64,000 nt of DNA. Origin: Lactonifactor sp. BIOML-A5 (GTDB lineage Bacteria; Bacillota; Clostridia; Lachnospirales; Lachnospiraceae). The stretch covers positions 1 to 64,000 of the forward strand of contig NZ_WKYV01000025.1 of the NCBI RefSeq assembly GCF_009677585.1, read 5' to 3'. The notes under the pieces are model-generated. The model ran no database searches, had not been told where the DNA came from, and saw nothing but the letters and a program-made list of their open reading frames with translations. A program made the translations under genes and the position numbers. Of the stretch, positions 54,280 to 62,839 are shown piece after piece (position 1 is the stretch's first letter; the number at the start of each line of letters is the position of its first letter).

Positions 54280-55221
54280 CTAGATTAAGTGCATGGCTGC
54301 TATTTGATTGGTGGGATTGGTTGGATTTACATGGACCATGCAGTGTTTTACCTGGGGAAATTCCTGCTCTATGGTGTCGTGGACAGATTCCGCAATTTTG
54401 TGGGAGTCGTTCAGGGTCATATCTCCGTTGGCAGAGATCTCGATATCCACGTATACTTTGGCGCCAAACATTCTGGTGCGGAGGAGATCGATGCCCTCTA
54501 CCCCCGGAGTAGAGATGATGGCGGACTCCATGTTTCGGATGGTTTCCTCGTCGCAGGATTTGTCTACCATTTTATCCATGGCATCTCTGAAGATGTCGAC
54601 TGCGGCCTTTCCTATACAGATACAAATTCCCACGCTGACAATGGGATCCAGAATGGGTGCCCCCAGCCTGGCGCCAAGTATGCCGATGAATGCGCCTACC
54701 GAGGAGAGCGCATCGGATCTGTGATGCCAGGCCTCTGCCATAAGTGCCCCTGAATTAATCTTTTTGGCGGCAGCTCTGGTGTACCAGTACATCCATTCTT
54801 TCACGATAATGGAAAGCACTGCTGCGATCAGTGCCAAAACGCCGGGCACCACCAGAGTTCCTTTGTCACGGTGTATGATTTTCTGTATCCCCCCGATTCC
54901 GATGCCCAGCCCTATAAGCATAAGAATCACAGCAAGCAGAATAGATGCCACACACTCCAGACGTTCATGTCCGTAAGGGTGTTCTTTGTCTGATTTCTTA
55001 TCTGCTACAGTAACGCCTATCATCACGATAAAGGTTCCGAATACATCGGATGCGGAGTGCACGGCGTCTGAGATCATGGCCCCTGAGTGGGCGGCAATTC
55101 CAGCCAATAATTTAAAAAGGGACAGGATCACATTAACCCCGATACTGACCCTGGATACTTTCATTGCTATCCCTTTTTCTTTTGAACCTTCGTTAGTGTT
55201 TCCCTTATTCCTTCGTTCCAT
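54280..55221 (-). CDS. czcD: CDF cation diffusion facilitator, probable Ni/Co exporter
   Basis: A 313-residue metal/proton antiporter with six TM helices. Both metal-site motifs are present, DAVHSASDV (TM2) and HHRSDALSS (TM5), with a cytoplasmic C-terminal domain containing the VHVNP histidine. The NiCo riboswitch in its leader argues for Ni2+/Co2+ export over Zn2+ or Mn2+. ATG at 55221 follows GGAGG. A hairpin (54269-54301) overlaps the stop codon. Confidence 0.88.
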   Translation of the reverse strand: MERRNKGNTNEGSKEKGIAMKVSRVSIGVNVILSLFKLLAGIAAHSGAMISDAVHSASDVFGTFIVMIGVTVADKKSDKEHPYGHERLECVASILLAVILMLIGLGIGIGGIQKIIHRDKGTLVVPGVLALIAAVLSIIVKEWMYWYTRAAAKKINSGALMAEAWHHRSDALSSVGAFIGILGARLGAPILDPIVSVGICICIGKAAVDIFRDAMDKMVDKSCDEETIRNMESAIISTPGVEGIDLLRTRMFGAKVYVDIEISANGDMTLNDSHKIAESVHDTIEQEFPQVKHCMVHVNPTNPTNQIAAMHLI

Positions 55222-55448
55222 AATAGTTACCTCCATTCTCTTTGTGAATAAGATAGCTCTATGGCACCGGCGGCTGAGCCGCCACGCAAAAACCTGTTGC
55301 TTTGTTCACCGCGAGGGTACAAGAAAGATTGCGCGAAAGCGCAATCTCCGCCTGCGGCGGGCTGTCGCATGCAGCATCTTCCTTTCCGCCGCAGTGTGTT
55401 CCCCCGGAGTTTTTTTTATTACATACGGAACGAAGTTTCCTATGTAAT
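55222..55448 (-). other. Distal part of the CDF leader with GC-rich hairpins
   Basis: No gene here. The minus strand carries AGATGCTGC (55371-55379), complementary to GCAGCATCT in the riboswitch, a long AT hairpin formed with the terminator's T run (arms ATTACATA/TATGTAAT), CTGCGG complementary to the terminator's CCGCAG, GATTGCGC/GCGCAATC with a 4-nt loop (55327-55346), and GGCGGC/GCCGCC (55268-55283). A CDF ribosome binding site ends the region. Confidence 0.6.
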
Positions 55449-55493
55449 AAAAAAACACCTGCGGAACAATATTAGTAAACTACTGTCCCACAG
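55449..55493 (-). terminator. Terminator of the NiCo riboswitch expression platform
   Basis: On the minus strand CTGTGGGACA (55484-55493) can pair with TGTTCCGCAG (55459-55468) over 10 bp including two wobbles; GTG and seven T residues follow. The 5' arm is the conserved 3' end of the aptamer, so aptamer and terminator exclude each other: metal binding would allow read-through into the CDF gene. Confidence 0.8.
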
Positions 55494-55572
55494 ATGCTGC
55501 TTACATCTGCTGTCGCATACACGCGACCCGGCCCCACAAATGGAATATCCATTTATCGCCTGCTCAGTTTGT
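55474..55572 (-). ncRNA. NiCo (czcD) riboswitch
   Basis: On the minus strand the order is AACTGAGCAGGC, an ATGGA/TCCAT hairpin, GCCGGG, a TCGC/GCGA hairpin, CAGATG...CATCTG, then TGGGACAGT closing P1. This matches the four-way-junction NiCo class, including the strictly typical GAGCAGG, GCCGGG and CTGTGGGACAG segments. It stands between a promoter and a terminator upstream of a CDF exporter, the expected context. Confidence 0.9.
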
Positions 55573-55608
55573 ACTGTAGATTTATGCAGTGCAAAGAGTA
55601 TTTTATAT

Positions 55609-55637
55609 ATCTTATGAAAAATATCCGGCTTTGTCAA
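55609..55637 (-). promoter_or_regulatory. Promoter of the NiCo riboswitch/CDF unit
   Basis: Minus-strand TTGACA (55632-55637), a 17-nt spacer and TAAGAT (55609-55614). Start near 55602 gives a leader of about 380 nt. Confidence 0.75.
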
Positions 55638-55651
55638 TACTTACGCCTTTA

Positions 55652-57667
55652 TTATTTAGCACATGCCACAAAAAGAGTTTCCATAATGCCTCCAAAGCCG
55701 ATAAAGTATTTGTCCGTACGTTCTACCTGGATCTCAAGTCTTTCCTTTTCATACCCACGCTCCAAAGCCTCCTCCTCCGCTCGTCTTACCGCAAGCTTTT
55801 CTGCCAGCGCACAGGCCTTTTCGTCCTCTTTGGGTTCGAAGATAACTGCCTCTCCTTTGGAGCTGACCCGAAGGTGGGTCACAGCGCCCCCGTTGTCATA
55901 CACGTAAGTCACCATAGCCTGAGCCGTTACTTCCATATTACAGATTGCTGCCCCTATAGCATTGGCAACTCTGAAATTCTCAGGAATCACCGCCCGGGTC
56001 TGGAGTGCTTTTGCCACATCCTCTGTGAATACCTTGACAGGACCGCCAATTCCTATGAGCGGATACTCCAGCCGGAAGAGAGCTCTGAATTCCATGCCGC
56101 CGGGACATTCCTGTCCTTTTTTCTCCCCTTTTGCCTCCTCCCACTGACAGGCTATCATCTGTTCCAGCACCCCGCCCAGACCATCTCTTGCCGCCTCACT
56201 GTATTTTCTCACCATGGCCGCCCTGACTATATTCCGGTACATTTTAAACTTTACCCTGTCGTAAATCTTTTCACAGAGATCATCCAGCGTCCAGCCGTGA
56301 ATATGAGCCAGATAAACTGCCAGGTTCTGAGCAGCCTGGGTATCGTGGTCTGTAAACTCCCCTCTCACATGCATAATATCCGTAGGGGTAAGCCCTGACT
56401 TCATAATGATTCCTCTGCTTTCAAGACTGCCAAGACGCAGATCACTGACACTCATCTTTAGCGTCCTGGCAAGCTGTCTCATAGACATAGGCTTTGTCTC
56501 CAGTGCGCAGATTATATCTCTTTCATGAGTCGGAAAGCTGCTGATGCTTTGCACTGGTTTTGTAAGCTTATAATACTCATGAGCATGATTGGATATCTGC
56601 CACTCACTGTTTCTCAGGGCACTCAATTCCTCACAAATCTGGGGATATTCCGATGCCAGAATGCAGATAGGGATTACTCTGCCATCCATGATCACCGGCT
56701 CGTTATCCTGAAACTTGACTTCGCTGTCCCCTCCCAGTCCGAAGGTGTCTATGTACACGCCCTTCACAAACGTCTTCCAGTCCCCGATAGTAATTCCCCC
56801 GCGCACAATGGACGGGGCACCGCCTCTTAGGATTGCGATATCTGAAGTTGTCCCTCCCATGTCAATCACATAGGCATCCTTCTCTCTTGTCAGCCCCCCA
56901 GCCCCCGTTACACTTGCCACAGGGCCGCACAGAAGCGTTTCAATAGGATGAAGTCTGGTGTACTCCACCGACATCAGCGTCCCGTCGCTGCGCACAATGG
57001 AAACGGGACAGTCAATCCCCAGTCTTCCCATAACACCCTTTACTGCCCTCAGAAACTCGTCAATCAAAGGAATTAATTTACCGTTCAGATATGCGCCCAG
57101 CCCCCGCTTTATAAATCCCAGCTCTTCGAAAAGCTCATATCCGCAGACAACGGTTTTCCCCAGAACTGACTGGATGATATCCCTGGCCTTCCGTTCCAGA
57201 ACCGAACCGGTCTGTGCGGTATAAACTTCGCTGACTGCTATTACATCACAGCCGCCGCACTCCTCCCGTACCATCCCGGCAAATTCCTCCCAGTCCGGCA
57301 TGCAGGGGATCTCCCCGGAAAACTTTGTCTTCGTATCAATGCAGAGCAGATCTCCCGGAGGTATTGCCCCCAGTTGAGCCGTAATTCTTAAGGCAGACTC
57401 CTTATCTGTTCCAAAGAGAATCAGTTTTGCCTTTCCATATTTCTTCTCCACACATGCATTTGTGGCCAGCGTTGTGGATAAAGCCACCATTTTACAGTCT
57501 CTGAGGTATTCCTCCGGTACCTGCCCCAGCGCGTTTTCAATTCCCGTTTCCAGGTTATCCTTTGTGGTCAGTGCCTTTGCCGACGCCAGAACCTCTCTGG
57601 TCTCTTCGTTCAGGACAGCTGCATCCGTATAAGTTCCCCCGGTGTCAATCCCAATCACTACATTCAT
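55652..57667 (-). CDS. Hydantoinase/oxoprolinase A-like protein, stand-alone
   Basis: A 671-residue protein. The N-terminal half has the Hydant_A_N motif VVIGIDTGGTYTDAAVL and ALSTTLATNAC; the middle has VIDMGGTTSDIAIL (ASKHA nucleotide-binding pattern). Near residues 375-430 is an inserted segment that reads like a winged helix (LARTLKMSVSDLRLGSLESRGII). No hydantoinase B gene is adjacent. Substrate unknown. Preceded by its own promoter. Confidence 0.8.
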   Translation of the reverse strand: MNVVIGIDTGGTYTDAAVLNEETREVLASAKALTTKDNLETGIENALGQVPEEYLRDCKMVALSTTLATNACVEKKYGKAKLILFGTDKESALRITAQLGAIPPGDLLCIDTKTKFSGEIPCMPDWEEFAGMVREECGGCDVIAVSEVYTAQTGSVLERKARDIIQSVLGKTVVCGYELFEELGFIKRGLGAYLNGKLIPLIDEFLRAVKGVMGRLGIDCPVSIVRSDGTLMSVEYTRLHPIETLLCGPVASVTGAGGLTREKDAYVIDMGGTTSDIAILRGGAPSIVRGGITIGDWKTFVKGVYIDTFGLGGDSEVKFQDNEPVIMDGRVIPICILASEYPQICEELSALRNSEWQISNHAHEYYKLTKPVQSISSFPTHERDIICALETKPMSMRQLARTLKMSVSDLRLGSLESRGIIMKSGLTPTDIMHVRGEFTDHDTQAAQNLAVYLAHIHGWTLDDLCEKIYDRVKFKMYRNIVRAAMVRKYSEAARDGLGGVLEQMIACQWEEAKGEKKGQECPGGMEFRALFRLEYPLIGIGGPVKVFTEDVAKALQTRAVIPENFRVANAIGAAICNMEVTAQAMVTYVYDNGGAVTHLRVSSKGEAVIFEPKEDEKACALAEKLAVRRAEEEALERGYEKERLEIQVERTDKYFIGFGGIMETLFVACAK

Positions 57668-57706
57668 GCTAAGACCCCTTTTCTTTATGATTCTAACTTA
57701 ACTCAA

Positions 57707-57735
57707 AGTATAACCTATTTGAACACCTGGTACAA
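57707..57735 (-). promoter_or_regulatory. Promoter of the hydantoinase-like gene
   Basis: Minus-strand TTGTAC (57730-57735), a 17-nt spacer and TATACT (57707-57712), 40 bp before the ATG. Confidence 0.6.
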
Positions 57736-57838
57736 TCTCATGAAATATAATATCGCATCTTTTTTTGTGGTTTTATACTAGTCTAATAGAGTCACTGGAG
57801 GTATAATAAAAACAGAATTGTTTGGAAAGGAAGTCACT

Positions 57839-58675
57839 ATGAAGAAAAAGCCGCATAACCGGGGATTTACTCTGGTTGAAGTAATCGTCGTTCTGGTCAT
57901 AGTAGGTATCCTGCTGGCCTTTCTCATCCCTGCACTTACCGGCTATATCAAAAAAGCGGCAATAACTGCCTGTAATGCCAATAAAGCCCAGCTTCTGAGA
58001 GATCTGACCGCAGAAGAAATTTATACCAAACAGGCAGACGGCTACTATGACACCAGAGAACTTCAGGAATTAGCAGACAAGTCTGAGTACAAGTGCAAGC
58101 AAGGCGGCGCCTATGAGGTAAGCAGAGGTTCTGACGGAACCATTGTTATATTCTGCCGGGAGCACGATAAAAACTATAATTTTAATATGAATGAGGCGCT
58201 TTCTCATGTAATATCCAATAACTCCGAAATCGCCGGTCTGATAAAAAACTATGCAGATCAGAAAAAACATATAGATTCCACGTCCGGGACTGGGAAAAGC
58301 TACGAACAGATCCTAAGCGCTTTGGGACAGGCGGGATTCAGCGCCTCTCAGGCAGGAGTCCAGACCTGGTCTCTCCAGGGTATGGGCAATGGAAATTATT
58401 ATTTTTACTGGACAACAGAGGATATTACTTCCAAGAATCCGGGAGACAAAGTCAAAGTGCTGCGGTATAATTCTTCCCGGGGAACTTATACGGCCGGATA
58501 TGTCACCATAGAAGAGAACACTTTAAGCGCTTCTGACTCCTCCGACGGGCAGAGCCATACTTATAATGTGCTCGGCAGGGGGGATACCAAGTGGGAAGAA
58601 TATAAAGATACCCCGCAGTCAGGCAAGGATAAAAAGGACTACAATACGATCTTTGATGTGTTCAAGAAGATGTAA
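57839..58675 (+). CDS. Type IV pilin-like protein, solitary
   Basis: A 278-residue protein with a class III signal peptide: basic leader MKKKPHNRG, cleavage before FTLVEVIVVLVIVGILLAFLIPAL, with the conserved Glu5 of mature pilins. The C-terminal domain is hydrophilic and not recognised. No assembly ATPase, platform protein or prepilin peptidase gene is adjacent. GGAAAGG precedes the ATG; an upstream TTG is possible. Could be a pseudopilin that uses machinery encoded elsewhere. Confidence 0.85.
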   Translation: MKKKPHNRGFTLVEVIVVLVIVGILLAFLIPALTGYIKKAAITACNANKAQLLRDLTAEEIYTKQADGYYDTRELQELADKSEYKCKQGGAYEVSRGSDGTIVIFCREHDKNYNFNMNEALSHVISNNSEIAGLIKNYADQKKHIDSTSGTGKSYEQILSALGQAGFSASQAGVQTWSLQGMGNGNYYFYWTTEDITSKNPGDKVKVLRYNSSRGTYTAGYVTIEENTLSASDSSDGQSHTYNVLGRGDTKWEEYKDTPQSGKDKKDYNTIFDVFKKM

Positions 58676-58690
58676 AAAGAATATACATAA

Positions 58691-58740
58691 GCCCCTCTTC
58701 TCACGGGGACGCCCAGGAGCGTCTTCCCGCAGAAGGGGGC
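58691..58740. terminator. Long hairpin between pilin and aldo/keto reductase genes
   Basis: GCCCC..CTTCT and CGGG..GACGC pair with GCGTC..CCCG and AGAAG..GGGGC around a small loop, between converging genes. The T run is imperfect on the plus strand (CTTCTTCT). Confidence 0.65.
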
Positions 58741-58746
58741 CTTCTT

Positions 58747-59871
58747 CTATGCCTCTGTACTGTCTGTCAAATTGGCAATCTCCCTCATCCGTTCAATAAT
58801 AGGAAGATGCTGGGTACACTGCTCTTCACATTTCCCGCAGGCCACACACTCTGCCGCCAGTTTTTTGTCTACATCCCAATGGAACCGGAATCTTCGGTTA
58901 ATCTCCTCTACCTTCCCGGTGAGGATCTTCTGATTATAGGCATCCATGTATTTTGGAATCTCAATGTCTTTCGGACATCCTTTGCAGTAGCCACATCCGG
59001 TGCAAAGGTTATTCAGGGCAATTCCTTTTTCCTCAAACCTGCGGGCTACCTCTTTCGCCGGCCTTTCCTCCAGGTTCTCCACCGCTTTTACCGCATCGTC
59101 TATATGAGCTTTTGTGGTACATCCTGCCAGTGCAACTGTGATTTCCCTGTGAGATGCCACAAAACGCAAAGCTGCCTGGGGTACCGTCAGCTCCGTTCCC
59201 TCTGTCAGATAGGAAAATGCCTTGGGGTTCTGAGGGATGAGTCCTCCGCCCAGAGGGTTCATTACCACCACTCCCATGCCGTTTTCATATGCCTTTTCAA
59301 TCCCACTCTGGCGGAACCGGTAATTCAGCGCGTTGTAGCCGATGAGCATTCCTCTGAATTTCCCGCTCTCTACTACAGTCTCAATATCATTTCCCTGCAT
59401 ATGGGAGGAAAATACAATATTGCGGATCAGTCCCTCTGCCTTTGCCTCCTCAAAAAAGCGGTAAAGAACCTCCATGTGCTTCTCCCAGGATTCCAGATTC
59501 AGCATGCACCACATATGGTAGAAATCAATATAGTCTGTCTTCAGACGCTGAAGGGACATTTCAAGCCTTCTGCGGAACAGCATCCTGTCCGGCTTCTCTG
59601 TGCCCAGGGTGCTGAAGTTTGTCTTTGAAGTCACATACACCTGGCTTCTTTTTATCTGAGACAAGGCCATACCCGTTACAATCTCACTTTTGTCCTCGCA
59701 GTAATTGGGCGCGGTATCCCAGTAGTTAATCCCCTTTTCAAAAGCATAAAGAGGAATCTCCGCACATTTTTCCAGCCGGCCGGCCCTAATGTCCTCTGCG
59801 TCGTACCGCATGGTACCCAGACCTACAGCTGAGACTTTTATACCTGTATTGCCGTATGATTTATAATACAA
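58747..59871 (-). CDS. Aldo/keto reductase with C-terminal 4Fe-4S domain, TTG start
   Basis: A 374-residue oxidoreductase. The barrel has GLGTMRY near the N terminus, the catalytic Asp in NYWDTAPNYC and Lys in VTSKTNF. The tail has two cysteine clusters, CTGCGYCKGCPKDIEIP and CVACGKCEEQC, as in Clostridial ferredoxin-type AKRs. The TTG at 59871 has GGGAGG 8 nt upstream and starts at the normal family N terminus; the ATG 13 codons earlier lacks a site. Substrate unknown. Confidence 0.87.
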   Translation of the reverse strand: MYYKSYGNTGIKVSAVGLGTMRYDAEDIRAGRLEKCAEIPLYAFEKGINYWDTAPNYCEDKSEIVTGMALSQIKRSQVYVTSKTNFSTLGTEKPDRMLFRRRLEMSLQRLKTDYIDFYHMWCMLNLESWEKHMEVLYRFFEEAKAEGLIRNIVFSSHMQGNDIETVVESGKFRGMLIGYNALNYRFRQSGIEKAYENGMGVVVMNPLGGGLIPQNPKAFSYLTEGTELTVPQAALRFVASHREITVALAGCTTKAHIDDAVKAVENLEERPAKEVARRFEEKGIALNNLCTGCGYCKGCPKDIEIPKYMDAYNQKILTGKVEEINRRFRFHWDVDKKLAAECVACGKCEEQCTQHLPIIERMREIANLTDSTEA

Positions 59872-59932
59872 AACGTTGTCCTCCCATTGTGTTTTTCTTA
59901 ATTTTATCATGGCTGGAGAGGATTTACAAAGA

Positions 59933-60550
59933 TTATATGGCTCCGTATTCCCTTTTCAGTATTTCAAAATAGTCCGTTTTCTCTTCCTCTGTTAATTCCC
60001 GTATGACCCTGCAGGGAACCCCTGCGGCCACAACATTCGCCGGCACATCTCTGGTAATTACGCTCCCAGCCCCTATAATGGCGTTATCCCCTATGGTTAC
60101 TCCCTGATCAATATGTACACCTCCTCCTATCCAAACGTTGCTGCCTATTGTAACAGGCTTCGCGAAACAGGCTCCCGCGGCCCGTTCTTCCGGGTCAAAG
60201 GCGTGCCGTGTAGTATAAATCCCAACCCTGGGACCAAACAGTACATTATCTCCAATTTCGATTCCACCGCCGTCCAGCATAACACAGTCAAAGTTTGCAT
60301 AAAAATTATTTCCAATCTTGATATGGAATCCGAATTCACAGCGTAATGAAGGTTCAAAAAATACATTTTCCCCCATCTCCCCCAGCAGTCTTTTTAAAAC
60401 AGCCTCCCTTGCCTCTTGGGGCTGGCCATAGGTACGGTTGTATTCATCGGTCAGGAATACCGTTTCTTTTCTTGCCTCGATCAGCTCCTCTGTCTGGTCA
60501 TTATACATCTTTCCAGATATCATTCGCGCTTTCTGTTCCTCTAATGTCAT
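59933..60550 (-). CDS. Maltose/galactoside O-acetyltransferase-like hexapeptide acetyltransferase
   Basis: A 205-residue left-handed beta-helix acetyltransferase. N-terminal Mac domain MISGKMYNDQTEELIEAR, hexapeptide repeats (IGDNVLFGPRVGIYT, IGSNVWIGGGVHIDQGVTIGDNAIIGAGSVI) and catalytic His in YTTRHAFDP. Acetyl acceptor is probably a sugar. AAAGGA precedes the ATG. Confidence 0.9.
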   Translation of the reverse strand: MTLEEQKARMISGKMYNDQTEELIEARKETVFLTDEYNRTYGQPQEAREAVLKRLLGEMGENVFFEPSLRCEFGFHIKIGNNFYANFDCVMLDGGGIEIGDNVLFGPRVGIYTTRHAFDPEERAAGACFAKPVTIGSNVWIGGGVHIDQGVTIGDNAIIGAGSVITRDVPANVVAAGVPCRVIRELTEEEKTDYFEILKREYGAI

Positions 60551-60599
60551 ACCTAACTATCCTTTCTGTTTTGCTATTTTATGCCCATGGGCTACCGTA

Positions 60600-60629
60600 A
60601 GTATACTCAGAAGATACACTATAATGCAA
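60600..60629 (-). promoter_or_regulatory. Promoter of the acetyltransferase gene
   Basis: Minus-strand TTGCAT (60624-60629), an 18-nt spacer and TATACT (60600-60605). Confidence 0.55.
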
Positions 60630-60656
60630 GTGCAGCGGCTCTGCAGTATGGATATT

Positions 60657-60685
60657 TTGTATTGTATCCCTAAACCGGTTATAAT
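60657..60685 (+). promoter_or_regulatory. Promoter of the AraC-GyrI gene
   Basis: TTGTAT (60657-60662), a 17-nt spacer and TATAAT (60680-60685). The leader to the ATG is about 138 nt. Confidence 0.65.
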
Positions 60686-60829
60686 GACAGCACAAAGTCC
60701 CTACATAAAGTTACGATAAATATGGTACTATATCTTTATGTTATCTTTCGGACAGAAGAAAGCACGATAAATCGGGAACAATTGTTTTTCCAGTGATAAG
60801 ATGGATACACAGACAAGGGAGGAAATGCT

Positions 60830-61690
60830 ATGGAATGGATAGAAAGTATCAGTAAAGCGATCAGTTACATCGAAGATAATCTTACCGATGACCTGACCAT
60901 CGAAAAAATTGCGGATAAGGTACTCATTTCGCCATTTTATTTTCAAAAGGGGTTTTCTATGCTCTGTGGATTTACTGTCAGCGATTATATCAGGCAGAGG
61001 AGGCTTACACGCGCCGGCAGCGAACTTGTTTCCACAGAGGAAAAAATTATTACCATTGCTCTGAAATATGGATATGATTCCCCCGACAGCTTTACGAAAG
61101 CTTTCACACGTTTTCACGGCGTTACACCTACGGCTGTACGAAAAGACGGAGCTATGATCAAATCCTTCGCTCCTCTGAAAATATCATTCACATTGAAAGG
61201 CGGTTATACTATGGATTACAAGATTGTTGAAAAGGAAGCATTTACAGTGATCGGCGCATGGAAAAAGTTTCCCTATGAAAATGCAGCGGAAGCGATTCCG
61301 AACTTCTGGACGGAACACTATCAGAGCGGCGGGGGCAGTACCGTATGCGGAACATACGGCGTTAACATTGATGAGAGTATGGGCGGCAAGGAATTTGAAT
61401 ACCTGATAGCGGACGATTACAAGGAAGGGACAGAGGTACCGGACGGCTTTATCACGAAAACGATTCCTGCATTTACGTGGGCGGTCTTCCCCTGCAGAGG
61501 GAGTATGCCAAATGCTATGCAGGAGGTATGCAGAAAAATTTTCTCTGAATGGCTGCCCAACTGCAAAGACTACGAGTTTGCCGCCGGGTATAATATTGAG
61601 ATGTATCACGATCCTTCCAAATATCCTAATGGTGTCCAGGACGAGAGTTACTATAGTGAGATTTGGATTCCTGTAAAGAAGAAAGCTTAA
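60830..61690 (+). CDS. AraC family regulator with GyrI-like effector domain
   Basis: A 286-residue regulator: two helix-turn-helix motifs at the N terminus (IEKIADKVLISPFYFQKGF and IITIALKYGYDSPDSFTKAF), then a GyrI-like/AraC effector-binding domain (from about residue 128). This Rob/BmrR-type layout binds hydrophobic or cationic compounds in characterised members. GGGAGG stands 7 nt before the ATG. The divergent acetyltransferase may be a target; that is inference. Confidence 0.9.
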   Translation: MEWIESISKAISYIEDNLTDDLTIEKIADKVLISPFYFQKGFSMLCGFTVSDYIRQRRLTRAGSELVSTEEKIITIALKYGYDSPDSFTKAFTRFHGVTPTAVRKDGAMIKSFAPLKISFTLKGGYTMDYKIVEKEAFTVIGAWKKFPYENAAEAIPNFWTEHYQSGGGSTVCGTYGVNIDESMGGKEFEYLIADDYKEGTEVPDGFITKTIPAFTWAVFPCRGSMPNAMQEVCRKIFSEWLPNCKDYEFAAGYNIEMYHDPSKYPNGVQDESYYSEIWIPVKKKA

Positions 61691-61748
61691 GCGTGCGGCT
61701 TAATGAATCACTGTTCTCAATGCGGGGAGAAAAATGTTCTGGAAAAGA

Positions 61749-61780
61749 GAGGGGTGTGACTAAGATATGTCACACCCCTC
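61749..61780. terminator. Bidirectional terminator
   Basis: A perfect 12-bp stem GAGGGGTGTGAC/GTCACACCCCTC with an 8-nt loop, then CCTTTTTC (plus) or TCTTTTCC (minus), between converging genes. Confidence 0.88.
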
Positions 61781-61795
61781 CCTTTTTCAGACTAT

Positions 61796-62839
61796 TTATT
61801 TACATCCCCTATCTGTTCCCTTTTTCCCTTTTATAATGGCGATGGCACCTGCATATGCAGCAAGTAATGTGACGGCCAGCCTTCCGATAGGAGCCGCGTC
61901 CCTGGTTTGAACCGCATCTATTTTGTGAGAAGACGTTTCAGCAGTATTAGACCCCTTTTTCTCATCCTGAGCATCCGGCAATTTTTCCGGCTCTTTTTCA
62001 ATCATTTTAATTGTATATTCGCGGACATTCCCTGCAAGGCTATTTGCGTCTGCGACCCCTAATCCAATTAAAAACTCATCATATACTTTGTCCGGCTTAC
62101 CCACGAGATAGTCACCATCTATCTTCATCCAGTCAGGAGCTCCATGAAACTCATAAGTAAAAGGTGGTGTTCCCCCTGTTACTTCCAGCGGTAGTTTAAA
62201 TGCCTCTCCCACTACCAGAGTTACCACCCCGTCATCTGACGGTAGCTTTACCTCAGGTATGGTTCCAACTTCCTCGCCTACCACAAACGTAACATCTAAT
62301 TCTGTGGAAGTTTCCCCGTTTGCATCTCTAACTTTATATGAAAATGAGTACTCGCCAGGTTCGTTAGGTGTCCCTAAAATCTCTGTGCCTCTGACAAATG
62401 CCCATTCAGGTCCGTTATACTCATAGATCTGATACGGGGGCTCTCCCTTTGACACATCAAGGGTTATCAGAAATGCACGGTTCACCTCCAGATGCAATTG
62501 ACTTTCATCTACCGCTACATCTAAAAAATCCTCCTCTATAACCGGTTCAGAGGTATCTCCCTCAGCCTCATTCTCATTATACATATCTGTCAAAACTTCC
62601 TTTGTTTCCCCCGGCTGTTCCACTGGGAGTGCCTCCTCCCCAAGGGTATTTCTTTTACCCTCACCGCTGTCAAGATTCTGCTCCTCTACGCCAGTCATTG
62701 TGTCCACAATAGCAGAAGCTTCTAACTGTACAGTATCCTGTACCCCGGCGTATACTAACTCACCTGCCGCTCCAGACCCAATACATGATACAATTAACAA
62801 TAACCCACAGCCCAATACGTATAGTCTATTTCTTTTCAT
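61796..62839 (-). CDS. Secreted surface protein with two Ig-like domains and C-terminal TM helix
   Basis: A 347-residue exported protein. The N terminus is a signal peptide (about 1-31); IVSC within it also resembles a lipobox. An acidic low-complexity segment (about 60-105) leads to two related putative Ig/cadherin-like domains, recognised by GEPPYQIYEYNGPEWAFVRG and GGTPPFTYEFHGAPDWMKIDG. A C-terminal TM helix plus basic tail (RLAVTLLAAYAGAIAIIKGKK) anchors it. No LPxTG. Possibly an adhesin. AGGAG lies 7 nt before the ATG. Confidence 0.78.
   Translation of the reverse strand: MKRNRLYVLGCGLLLIVSCIGSGAAGELVYAGVQDTVQLEASAIVDTMTGVEEQNLDSGEGKRNTLGEEALPVEQPGETKEVLTDMYNENEAEGDTSEPVIEEDFLDVAVDESQLHLEVNRAFLITLDVSKGEPPYQIYEYNGPEWAFVRGTEILGTPNEPGEYSFSYKVRDANGETSTELDVTFVVGEEVGTIPEVKLPSDDGVVTLVVGEAFKLPLEVTGGTPPFTYEFHGAPDWMKIDGDYLVGKPDKVYDEFLIGLGVADANSLAGNVREYTIKMIEKEPEKLPDAQDEKKGSNTAETSSHKIDAVQTRDAAPIGRLAVTLLAAYAGAIAIIKGKKGTDRGCK

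Noticed and set aside
55371..55500. Nested inverted repeats suggestive of a retron msr-msd or a mobile-element end
   Set aside because: No reverse transcriptase or transposase is nearby, and most of the structure is explained by the NiCo aptamer, its terminator and complementary leader segments.
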